From: Roseateles_B flavus
Lineage (GTDB): Bacteria; Pseudomonadota; Gammaproteobacteria; Burkholderiales; Burkholderiaceae_C
Direction of reading: 5' to 3'
Length of the DNA stretch: 64,000 nucleotides
Assembly: GCF_039872765.1 (NCBI RefSeq)
Contig: NZ_JBDPZC010000001.1
Location: 682,001-746,000 of the forward strand
Shown: piece after piece, positions 57,483-64,000 of the stretch
Numbering within the stretch: position 1 is the first letter of the stretch
How the letters are laid out: the number at the start of each line of letters is the position of its first letter
The notes under the pieces: model-generated
The model's database searches: none
Told to the model about the DNA's origin: nothing
Seen by the model: only the letters and a program-made list of their open reading frames with translations
Position numbers and translations under genes: made by a program

Positions 57483-58133
57483 ATGAGTGAATCGCCCTTT
57501 GCCGGGCGGCCTGCCCCGGCCCGCCCGCCCCTCCAGTTCTACTTCGACTTCTCCTCGCCGTATTCCTACGTCGCCTCGGAGTGGGTCAATGCCGTGGCCG
57601 CGCGCCACGGCCGCACCGTGCAGTGGCATGCCATCCTGCTGGGCGTGACCTTCCAGGCCGCCGAGCTGAAGCCGCCGGTGGCCCATCCCATCAAGCGCGA
57701 CTATTCGCTGCGGGACTTCGAACGCTCCGCCCATTTCGCGGGCCTGCCTTACCGGCAGCCCGAGCACTTCCCGATCGCCACGCACAACGCGGCGCGTGTC
57801 TTCTGGTGGCTGCATGACACCCAGGGTGCACAGCAGGCCGTGAGCTTCGCGCGGGCCGGGCTGCGGGCCTACTTCACCCGCGGTGTGGTGCTCAGCGACG
57901 CGGCCCAGCTCAGGGCCCTGGTGACGGAGCTGGGCCTGGACGCCCAGGCCGCCGAGGCCGCCTGGCAGGACGAGCATTGGAAGCAGCGCCTGCGCGCGGT
58001 GAACGAGGCCGCGGTGGCCGCGGGCGTGTTCGGCGCGCCCTTCTTCCTCATCGACGGCGAGCCCTTCTGGGGCAATGACCGCCAGCCCCAGATCGAGCGC
58101 TGGCTGGCCAGCGGGCCCTTCACCCGCCTCTGA
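57483..58133 (+). CDS. 2-hydroxychromene-2-carboxylate isomerase/DsbA-like thioredoxin-fold protein
   Basis: A 216-residue kappa-class GST/HCCA isomerase fold: LQFYFDFSSPYSYVASEWV at the start (Ser in place of a redox cysteine, presumed glutathione contact), and GVFGAPFFLIDGEPFWGNDR near the end. Members isomerise a chromene carboxylate in naphthalene degradation or have unknown glutathione-dependent roles; no aromatic degradation genes are close, so the latter is more likely. It is 71 bases after the acyl-CoA dehydrogenase gene and ends the plus-strand series at a strong terminator. Confidence 0.88.
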   Translation: MSESPFAGRPAPARPPLQFYFDFSSPYSYVASEWVNAVAARHGRTVQWHAILLGVTFQAAELKPPVAHPIKRDYSLRDFERSAHFAGLPYRQPEHFPIATHNAARVFWWLHDTQGAQQAVSFARAGLRAYFTRGVVLSDAAQLRALVTELGLDAQAAEAAWQDEHWKQRLRAVNEAAVAAGVFGAPFFLIDGEPFWGNDRQPQIERWLASGPFTRL

Positions 58134-58151
58134 ACGCGAAGCCAGGAAAAG

Positions 58152-58177
58152 GAACGGCAGCCCGAGGGCTGCCGTTC
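58152..58177. terminator. Bidirectional terminator between convergent genes
   Basis: GAACGGCAGCC and GGCTGCCGTTC form an 11-bp stem with a 4-base loop. It is followed by TTG on plus and, read on minus, by TTCCTTTTCC. It separates the isomerase gene from the minus-strand gene at 58197. Confidence 0.75.
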
Positions 58178-58196
58178 TTGCCTGGGCCGGGGGCCT

Positions 58197-58982
58197 TCAG
58201 CCCTTGGCCTGCCGCCGGGCCTCCAGGTCGGCCCAGAGGTTGTCCGCCATGCGCGTGGCCTCGCTGCGCTGGGACTCGTTGAGCTGCTGGTAGTCCTTGG
58301 TGCCCACGAACCAGTCGGCGCTGAGCGTGTCGCCCGAGCGCCGCGCGACCAGGTTCCAGGCCGCCGCATCCAGGGGCCGCTTCTCCAGCAGGTAGGACTC
58401 CGAGATGATGGCCGCCGCATGCAGATTGCCTCGCACATAGGCCTGGCGCAGCGCTTCGCGGGCGGCCTCGCGGTAGGGATAGCCGGGCTCGTGCTCGGGA
58501 TCCTGCGGCTTGCCGTCCAGCGCGAAGAGGTAGCGCTCGGCCAGGTGCGTGAGCGCCTGCCGGTCTCCGCCGTTGGCCGCCTGGCGCAGCTCGGCCAGGC
58601 TCATCTGGTAGTAGCGCTGGTCGATGTGATAGCCCAGCTTGCGCAGGGCTTCAGCTTCGGCGCGCTGCTGCGGGGTCTCGACCTGGATGTCGGGCGGCGG
58701 CATGCCGGGCACCGTGCCCGGCGAGCCGCCCTGGCCCGCGGCCAGCCAGACCTGCTGACCGTTGGCGCCGGCGCCCTGCGCCTGGGCGCCGCTGGCCGGC
58801 ATGGGGCGGAACAGGTCGGCCAGACCGGTGTTGAGCCCCGCATTGCGCTGGGCCGCCTCGGCCTTGGCGCGAGCCTGGGCTTCCTCGGCGCGCGCCGCCT
58901 CGCGCTCGTCCAGCCAGTGCCAGCCGGCCAGCGTGAGCCCGGTGGCCGCCAGGGCAGCCAGGACCAGATGCTTGGGGCTCAT
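58197..58982 (-). CDS. Membrane-anchored protein of unknown function
   Basis: A 261-residue protein with an N-terminal membrane anchor (HLVLAALAATGLTLAGWHWL). A charged helix follows (DEREAARAEEAQARAKAEAAQ, likely coiled coil), then a Gly/Pro/Gln linker. The soluble domain of about 150 residues contains helix pairs such as LAELRQAANGGDRQALTHLAERYLFA and AAREALRQAYVRGNLHAAAIISESYLL, which look Sel1/TPR-like. Not assigned to a family. AAGGAG ribosome site before the ATG. It follows the zinc peptidase gene by 11 bases and is probably co-transcribed. Confidence 0.75.
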   Translation of the reverse strand: MSPKHLVLAALAATGLTLAGWHWLDEREAARAEEAQARAKAEAAQRNAGLNTGLADLFRPMPASGAQAQGAGANGQQVWLAAGQGGSPGTVPGMPPPDIQVETPQQRAEAEALRKLGYHIDQRYYQMSLAELRQAANGGDRQALTHLAERYLFALDGKPQDPEHEPGYPYREAAREALRQAYVRGNLHAAAIISESYLLEKRPLDAAAWNLVARRSGDTLSADWFVGTKDYQQLNESQRSEATRMADNLWADLEARRQAKG

Positions 58983-58993
58983 GACCGGGCTCC

Positions 58994-59560
58994 TTACAGG
59001 CTCAGGCAGCGGCTCAGGCCGTTGGCGTAGCCGTAGCGCGCGTAGTAGTCACGCTGCGAGGGCGAGCCGTGGGTGGAGTAGTCCGCCGCGGCACGGGCCG
59101 AGCGCACGGCCGACTCGATGAAGGCCGGATAGCCCAGCGAGGTCTGCGCGTACTTGGCGAAGGTGCCGGCCACGCAGTCGGCCTGGAGCTCCTGCATGGG
59201 GGCCTGCTTGTAGATGCCGCGGGTGAACTGGATGCTGTGGCCCCACTCGTGCGCGATGATGAACTTGGCCACGTAGTTGCCGTAGCTGTTCTCCTGACCC
59301 TGCAGGAACCTCACCCCCACGCTGATGGTGTAGGGGCCGCAGGCCACGGCATTGCCGGGGATGCCCTCGCCGCAGGCATTGCGGTCCACGTACACGGTGG
59401 GCCGTGCATAGCCGCCCAGCTGGCCGCGGATCTCGGTGGCCGAGTTCTGGATGTAGGTGTTGTTGACGGTGGCGGCCTGGGCTCCCAGTGCTCCCAGGAC
59501 CAGCGCCGCAGCGACGCCCAGGGTGCGGGCGATGGGGGACTTCAGAAGTTTCGTGTGCAT
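58994..59560 (-). CDS. Secreted neutral zinc metallopeptidase-like protein
   Basis: A 188-residue precursor with a signal peptide (ending GAQAA) and the zincin motif H104-E-W-G-H108, followed downstream by ELQADC, the third-ligand region as in the neutral zinc metallopeptidase (YpfJ-like) family. A cysteine pair (ACGEG, VACGP) may form a disulphide. The protein is shorter than YpfJ, so it is a compact variant. On the minus strand ATCTG-TACGAGG-CAGAT immediately precedes the ATG, so the GAGG ribosome site lies in the loop of a small hairpin. Likely substrate: periplasmic or extracellular proteins. Confidence 0.82.
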   Translation of the reverse strand: MHTKLLKSPIARTLGVAAALVLGALGAQAATVNNTYIQNSATEIRGQLGGYARPTVYVDRNACGEGIPGNAVACGPYTISVGVRFLQGQENSYGNYVAKFIIAHEWGHSIQFTRGIYKQAPMQELQADCVAGTFAKYAQTSLGYPAFIESAVRSARAAADYSTHGSPSQRDYYARYGYANGLSRCLSL

Positions 59561-59769
59561 ATCTGCCTCGTACAGATGGATGGATGGTTCAGGCCTTGCG
59601 GCCCGGCTTGTTATGGACGCGCATGCCGCACAACTTCTGCACGCGCGATCCGGAGTGTGGTGGCCGCCGGGGCCGATGGACTCGGGGTTTGCCTGCAGAC
59701 ATCCGGCGCAACCCTATTGGCAGTTCTTCCAGGGTGGCCGCCCGTTCCCACGGGCCCTGCCGGGGTGGC

Positions 59770-60693
59770 TCAGCGCTTGAGCGAGGCCGCCGGCGCCAGC
59801 AGCCGCTGCCACACCAGGGGATGCCACAGGCCCCGCTCGCGCAGCGGCATGCCCTCGGGCAGGTCCGGGTTGGGCAGGCGGAACCAGAGGCGCTTGTCGA
59901 GCTGGGCGCGCTGCAGCTGCGGGCCTAGATGGGCGTCGAACAGGGCCGCGAAGCTGCCGTCGGCCAGGCTCTGCGCCCAGCCCTCACGCAGGCGCCGGGC
60001 CAGGGCGGGCTGGCGGGCGTTGACGAAGAAGCCGTAGACGGAGGGATAGGCGAGGCACCAGCGGTCCAGCACCAGGAGGTCCGGGTGCGCCTCGACGATG
60101 GCGTGCGCTTCATCGGCGGCCAGCAGGAAGATGTCGAAGCGGCGCAGTCGCAGCATGGCCGGGAAGGCCTCCAGGGTCTGCACGGCCTCCAGCTTGAAGC
60201 CATTGCCGGCCAGCACCCGCACATCGGGCCAGTGGCTGACCTGGCCGTAGCGGTAGGTCCGCAGCGCCATCGGGTGACGCAGGCCCTCGAACTCGCCGCG
60301 TCGCTCGGCCAGCACCACCGGCAGGCGCACACCGTTGACACCGCGGCGCAGGCAGATGGGAATGCTCAGGCCGGCGTCCTGACGGCTGCGCGAGCACATG
60401 CTGGCCCAGACGTCGAGGTCGCCAGCGCGGAGCTGGGCCAGGGCGCGGCTCTGCGTGGTGGCACTGCCGTCGGCCCGCAGCGCGTAGGGGCCGTGGCTGG
60501 CCAGAGTGCGGTCCAGCAGCAGGCGCAGGACCTGGAGGCGGTAAGGTGGCGTGGACTCGTCACCATCGGCCATGTTGTGCCGGATCAGCAGGGGCGGCTG
60601 CGCCTGCGCGCCGGGGGCCATGCCGGCAGCGCAGGCCGCCAGCAGCAACTGGCGCCTGAGCGGGACAGGGCAGGGGTGGGCGGTACACGGCAT
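59770..60693 (-). CDS. Periplasmic substrate-binding-like protein (SBP_bac_3 type)
   Basis: A 307-residue precursor with a signal peptide that has paired arginines (PLRRQLLLAACAAGMAPGAQAQ), then a bilobal solute-binding fold recognisable from LRAGDLDVWASMCSRSRQDAGL, LPVVLAERRGEF, and VLAGNGFKLEAVQTLEAFPAMLRLRRFDIFLLAADEAH. The fold resembles the amino-acid/extracellular solute-binding family 3, which also includes sensor domains. No permease or ATPase is adjacent, so it may be an orphan receptor. The start is at 60693 because it gives a standard signal peptide. 209 bases of non-coding DNA precede the zinc peptidase. Confidence 0.8.
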   Translation of the reverse strand: MPCTAHPCPVPLRRQLLLAACAAGMAPGAQAQPPLLIRHNMADGDESTPPYRLQVLRLLLDRTLASHGPYALRADGSATTQSRALAQLRAGDLDVWASMCSRSRQDAGLSIPICLRRGVNGVRLPVVLAERRGEFEGLRHPMALRTYRYGQVSHWPDVRVLAGNGFKLEAVQTLEAFPAMLRLRRFDIFLLAADEAHAIVEAHPDLLVLDRWCLAYPSVYGFFVNARQPALARRLREGWAQSLADGSFAALFDAHLGPQLQRAQLDKRLWFRLPNPDLPEGMPLRERGLWHPLVWQRLLAPAASLKR

Positions 60694-61036
60694 GGCGAGG
60701 ACTTCCGGCCGGCAGCATAGCCCGTGCCCGCCGCCTGCCGCCCGTGCCGAGTCAAGGGACTGCGGACTTGTACCGCCCCCCGTGCAGCGGCGTGCGGGCT
60801 TCGCGAGCCGGCCTGCCTTCGCGGGCGCATGCCGCGAGGCGTCAGCATGCGCCCGCGAAGGTCCGGCCTGCGTCGGGGCCGATAAACTGCGGGGTCTGCC
60901 AGGGCACACCAGAGGCCCATGCCATGTGGCGACGCGTCCAGGGCACAGCGGAGTGCATGCGCCTGCAGTGGGTCAAGACCTGGCCCTGCAGGCCGATGGC
61001 ACGCAGTCAACAGCAACAAGACATTGGGGGGAATCC
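60694..61036. other. 343-base intergenic region with a large hairpin
   Basis: The region between the divergent binding-protein and lipoprotein genes contains no convincing gene. It holds the 17-bp inverted repeat at 60816-60861, a small GGCT/AGCC stem at 60798-60810 and a one-mismatch, opposite-strand copy of the 13-mer repeat (near 60974). A GATAAACTG stretch near 60881 may be part of a promoter for the lipoprotein gene. Confidence 0.6.
60816..60861. repeat. 17-bp perfect inverted repeat with 12-base loop
   Basis: The left arm is CCTTCGCGGGCGCATGC and its exact reverse complement follows 12 bases later. The palindromic stem is far longer than an ordinary operator. No T-tract follows on either side, so it is not a standard terminator. 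It may be a structured RNA element, a REP/MITE-like repeat or a protein-binding cruciform. Confidence 0.85.
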
Positions 61037-62932
61037 ATGCAAGAAGGCAAGGCATCGCCGTGGGCGACGGCCGGGCTGGCATTCGCCAGCGCCTGGGTCA
61101 TCGGCGGGCTGCTGTCCGCCTGCGGAGGCGGCGGTCCGTCTGTGGACACGACGCAGCAGCTGTCCCTGCAGCTGCAAACGCCATCGCTGCCCAGTGGCAG
61201 CGTGCAGGTCCGCGAATGGCGGCTCGTCAACGAGGGGCCGGCGGAGGTCGCGGAGGTCTTCGTCGCCGTCAGCGATGAAGCCCGGGTGCGCCAGGTGCGA
61301 TGGGATTGCGAATCCACCGCGGCGGCCGTGCGCTGCGAGGTCCAGTCCGATGGCCGCCTGCGTGTGGCGAAGCTGGGCGCGGGGGCCCGCGTGAGCCTGC
61401 GGCAGTCGGTGAAGACGGAGGCGGGGCTGAGTGCCGAACTGCCCTTCGAGGCCCACCTGCAGGGTGGTGGCGGCAGTGTGGCCACCAGCCGGCACATCAC
61501 CCGGTGGCGTTCCTTTGACCTCGCGGTCACGGCCGGTACACCGGTGGAGGAGATGCAGGGCGAGACGCGTGTGCAGCACTACGAGTTCACCTTGCGCAAT
61601 GCGGGGCCGGACGATGCACTCGACGTGACGTGGACGCATCAGCCGCTGCCGAAGATGCAACTGCTCGACCTGAAGTGTGCAGGCTCGGAACAGGGCTTGT
61701 GCCCGTCCTCCATGACGCCGCAGGCGGCGCTGGCGCGTGTGCCCAAGGGCGCGACGGTGCAGCTGCGAGCGACTTATGCCGTCGAGCCTCAGGCCTCCAG
61801 CGGGGTCTGGTCCAGGGTCGAAGCGGCCGGGGAACTGCGCACCGACAACAACGCGCTTGCGCTGGATGTCGCTGGCCGTGAGATGCCCGCCTTCCAGGTT
61901 GTCAGTTTCGGGGGCCAGCGCATGGCTGCCTTGATCCACTGGAGAGGGACTGGGATGTCCTTGCAGACCGGCGATCAGGTGCAAGCGGTCGACGTCAAGG
62001 CGGACCTGACAGGCGCGGTGTTCCAGTACTGGGACATCAAGACGCCCACGGGCGTGCAGACGCACGCCATGCCGCTGGTCATCAGGAGTGATGTGCTGCT
62101 TGCCAGTCATGAAACCCAGGGAGGCGCCGAGATGTATGTCGGCCTGCGCAACCCTGTTCGCTCGCTGGACGCACTGGAAGGGGCTGTGCTGAACCTCCTG
62201 GGCACGGAGGTCGGCCCAGTCGGGCAGTTGCTGGGCGCCCAAGCCAGGCAAGGAAAGTTCTCCGGCCAGCAGTTCACCTTGTGCCAGGGCGATGCCGGGA
62301 TCTCCGTGGACGCTTGCCCGGCATCGCTTCGAAAGACGTATTCGGTGAGCCTTGTGGGCGACGAGCTTGAGTTGTTGTCAGGGACCGAGGTGATCCACGC
62401 GCGGGCAAGCAGGCTGCGCAATGGAAGCATCCTGCTGTTTCGCTCCGAACGGGATCGGGCGACAGGGGCGCAGCACGTGTGGCTGGGGCTGTCCTACGTG
62501 TCCGGTCTGCCCGACTGGACTTCAAACTGCACCAGCAACGACAACCGGGGCTTGGCCCTCGGAAACTTCGTCAGCCCAGATCGACTGGGGCTCGACATTG
62601 GAAGCTTTGCTGACAAGGGCTGGGTCGATGGCCGCCGCGGCAGCGTGACCGTGAGCAGAAGCTTGGGCGTTGGCATTCCGCTCATGTGGAAACTGCGCAT
62701 GCAAGAGGACCCATCCATCAACTGGCAAGTCACCGAGGGCCAACTGGACGGTCTGGCCACTCCAGGCCTGGCGGAAGGTGTCTTGCAGGTGGATGAGGGC
62801 CACTACCTGATGGACCCCGCTGCCGCATTCCGCCAGAGTGGCAAGGTCTGGGGTGCCGTGAGCGACTGCCGCATGGTGCTGTTGGGCCAGCCCGGCAGTG
62901 CCCTGGCAGGGCGCTGGACGCTGAAGCTGTAA
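61037..62932 (+). CDS. Large lipoprotein with DUF11-like domains, unknown function
   Basis: A 631-residue precursor with a signal ending in the lipobox GLLSAC. The mature protein opens with two Ig-like units that resemble DUF11/CARDB repeats: WRLVNEGPAEVAEVFVAV with a conserved Cys pair, and FTLRNAGPDDALDVTWTHQPLPKMQLLDLKC followed by ATVQLRATYAV. The C-terminal half (from about 300) is beta-rich and unrecognised, with several paired cysteines (LCQGDAGISVDAC; TSNCTSND). The ATG at 61037 has a GGGGGGAA ribosome site; the open frame upstream covers non-coding DNA. Probably an outer-membrane surface protein. Confidence 0.75.
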   Translation: MQEGKASPWATAGLAFASAWVIGGLLSACGGGGPSVDTTQQLSLQLQTPSLPSGSVQVREWRLVNEGPAEVAEVFVAVSDEARVRQVRWDCESTAAAVRCEVQSDGRLRVAKLGAGARVSLRQSVKTEAGLSAELPFEAHLQGGGGSVATSRHITRWRSFDLAVTAGTPVEEMQGETRVQHYEFTLRNAGPDDALDVTWTHQPLPKMQLLDLKCAGSEQGLCPSSMTPQAALARVPKGATVQLRATYAVEPQASSGVWSRVEAAGELRTDNNALALDVAGREMPAFQVVSFGGQRMAALIHWRGTGMSLQTGDQVQAVDVKADLTGAVFQYWDIKTPTGVQTHAMPLVIRSDVLLASHETQGGAEMYVGLRNPVRSLDALEGAVLNLLGTEVGPVGQLLGAQARQGKFSGQQFTLCQGDAGISVDACPASLRKTYSVSLVGDELELLSGTEVIHARASRLRNGSILLFRSERDRATGAQHVWLGLSYVSGLPDWTSNCTSNDNRGLALGNFVSPDRLGLDIGSFADKGWVDGRRGSVTVSRSLGVGIPLMWKLRMQEDPSINWQVTEGQLDGLATPGLAEGVLQVDEGHYLMDPAAAFRQSGKVWGAVSDCRMVLLGQPGSALAGRWTLKL

Positions 62933-62951
62933 GCTCCGGCGCACCAGCAGA

Positions 62952-62971
62952 CAGGCGCTCCTGAGCGCCTG
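62952..62971. terminator. Possible terminator between convergent genes
   Basis: CAGGCGCTC and GAGCGCCTG form a 9-bp inverted repeat with a minimal loop, midway between the lipoprotein stop and the oxidoreductase stop. There is no T-tract, so confidence is modest. Confidence 0.45.
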
Positions 62972-62980
62972 CCGTCGGGC

Positions 62981-64000
62981 TCACAACTCCGCCACGCCCT
63001 TGATCCGGATCGGCGCCGCGCTGGCCACCGGGCCGGCGTCCTGCACCTTGCCCTGCAGCCGGTCCAGCAGGTCCTTCCACTGGGCCCGTGCCGTCACCAC
63101 ATTGGCCAGCTTCACATGGCCATAGCCGCGGATCTTCTCCGGCAGGCGCGCCAGGGCCAGCATCAGCTCGTAGCGCGGCTTCTCCAGTCCGGGCTGCAGC
63201 AGCGGCAGGATCTCGCGGCGCAGCAGCTGCTCGTAGTCGGCCAGCAGCTGGCGCTCCATGCGGCGTTCCTCGGTCTTGCCGAAGATGTCCAGCCAGCCGC
63301 CGCGCAGGCCCTTGAACCTGGCCAGTACTTTCAGCGCCGAGAAGGTCCAGCTGCCCAGCTCGATCTTCTTCGCGCGGCCGTCGGCGCCCGGCTTGGAGAC
63401 CAGGGGCGGGGCCATGTGGAAGGAGAGGCGGTCGAAGGACTGGAACTGCTCCTTCAGCGCCTGCTCGAAGCGGCCGTCGGTGTAGAGGCGGGCGACCTCG
63501 TACTCGTCCTTGATGGCCATGAGCTTGGCCAGGTAGCGGGCCACGGCCTTGGAGAGCCGCTCGCCCTGGCCCAGCTCGCCCAGGCGGCCTTCGGCCAGGC
63601 GGATCTCCTGCACGAGGGCGAGGTAGCGCTGCGCGTAGGCGGCGTCCTGGTAGTCGGTGAGGAAGGCCAGGCGGCGGGCGATCAGGCCGTCCTCGCCATC
63701 GAGCTTGTCCTGGCCCAGCAGCAGCTGCACCGGCGTGCCGTCGGGCTGGCCGGCCAGGCGGCGCAGGGCTTCGGGCGCAGCGATGGCCAGGCGGCCCAGC
63801 GCGAAGGCGGTCTTGTTGCCGTCCACGGCCACGCCGTTGAGCTCGATGGCGCGCATCAGGGCCGCAAAGCTCACCGGGATCAGGCCGCGCTGCCAGCAGG
63901 CGCCCAGCATGATGATGTTGCTGGGCATGGTGTCGCCCATCAGCGTCTGGGCGATGGACTGTGCGTCGATCGTGTCCAGCAGATCAAGCTGGCCCCCGAC
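62981..64000 (-). CDS. Indolepyruvate:ferredoxin oxidoreductase family protein, C-terminal part
   Basis: The frame is open to the window edge, so about 339 C-terminal residues of a protein normally near 1150 are visible. The segment MGDTMPSNIIMLGACWQRGLIPVSFAALMRAIELNGVAVDGN is the end of the gamma (2-oxoacid oxidoreductase) domain, followed by the family C-terminal extension (SFHMAPPLVSKPGADGRAKKIELG; LARLPEKIRGYGHVKLAN). Single-chain enzymes of this group convert indolepyruvate, phenylpyruvate or branched 2-oxoacids to acyl-CoA with ferredoxin or another acceptor. It converges with the lipoprotein gene. The TPP and iron-sulphur parts lie outside the window. Confidence 0.9.
   Translation of the reverse strand, partial: VGGQLDLLDTIDAQSIAQTLMGDTMPSNIIMLGACWQRGLIPVSFAALMRAIELNGVAVDGNKTAFALGRLAIAAPEALRRLAGQPDGTPVQLLLGQDKLDGEDGLIARRLAFLTDYQDAAYAQRYLALVQEIRLAEGRLGELGQGERLSKAVARYLAKLMAIKDEYEVARLYTDGRFEQALKEQFQSFDRLSFHMAPPLVSKPGADGRAKKIELGSWTFSALKVLARFKGLRGGWLDIFGKTEERRMERQLLADYEQLLRREILPLLQPGLEKPRYELMLALARLPEKIRGYGHVKLANVVTARAQWKDLLDRLQGKVQDAGPVASAAPIRIKGVAEL

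Overview
The window is a dense, very GC-rich (about 70% by eye) bacterial chromosome segment with no rRNA, tRNA, CRISPR array, insertion sequence or integrase that I could see. The gene content points to a betaproteobacterium of the order Burkholderiales, perhaps the Roseateles/Rubrivivax side of it: AceK, a tandem cphA'/cphA pair with its ABC transporter and DUF1854 partner, isovaleryl-CoA dehydrogenase, a one-piece indolepyruvate:ferredoxin oxidoreductase, several PAS/chemotaxis proteins and a large TonB-dependent receptor. The taxonomic placement is inference.

Layout. 1-5.5 kb: an amino-acid/ureide catabolic group, with an M20 amidohydrolase cut by the window edge, a single-chain fusion of a diaminopropionate ammonia-lyase with an N-carbamoyl amidohydrolase, an AhpD-like protein and a DUF900 hydrolase. 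5.6-6 kb: HU with a strong terminator. 6-8.7 kb (minus): a TetR regulator translationally coupled to an SF1 helicase. 8.8-15.9 kb (plus): an eight-gene lipid-modification operon (flavin oxidoreductase, DUF1365, cyclopropane-synthase-like methyltransferase, chalcone-isomerase-like protein, GPH transporter, DUF3833 lipoprotein, SDR, NTF2-like). It resembles the singlet-oxygen/furan-fatty-acid gene sets of other proteobacteria but here faces a TetR gene. 15.9-22.2 kb (minus): a response regulator, a 1619-residue hybrid histidine kinase and a diguanylate cyclase packed as one operon. 22.2-25.5 kb: a cytochrome c lipoprotein and a P-type ATPase diverge around an FNR/Anr-like box. 25.5-33 kb: scattered single genes (GH24 lysozyme, DUF3297, a Pro/Ala-rich protein, thioesterase, DUF3079, a TPR membrane protein, methyltransferase, two acetyltransferases). 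33-36 kb: a TonB-dependent receptor. 36.4-39 kb: four unrecognised envelope proteins. 39-46.9 kb: the cyanophycin locus, cphA' and cphA on minus, an ABC transporter with a built-in zinc ribbon and a DUF1854 protein on plus. 46.9-50.1 kb (minus): two chemoreceptors. 50.3-58.1 kb (plus): leucine/acyl-CoA catabolism with carbonic anhydrase and AceK, headed by a perfect palindrome of LiuR-like type. 58.2-64 kb: envelope or secreted proteins (unknown, zinc peptidase, periplasmic binding protein, a large lipoprotein) and the C-terminal part of an indolepyruvate oxidoreductase.

Most notable: (i) the ammonia-lyase/amidohydrolase fusion, which suggests a two-step ureido-diaminopropionate (albizziine-type) degrading enzyme; (ii) a CphA paralogue that has lost the Mur-ligase P-loop while keeping its ATP-grasp motif, next to an intact CphA and a zinc-ribbon ABC exporter; (iii) the TetR-facing lipid operon; (iv) five exact, same-strand copies of a 13-mer (GGGTCAGGTCTTG); (v) a 17-bp perfect hairpin in the 60.7-61.0 kb intergenic region. 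All functional statements rest on motif recognition by eye; no database search was run.
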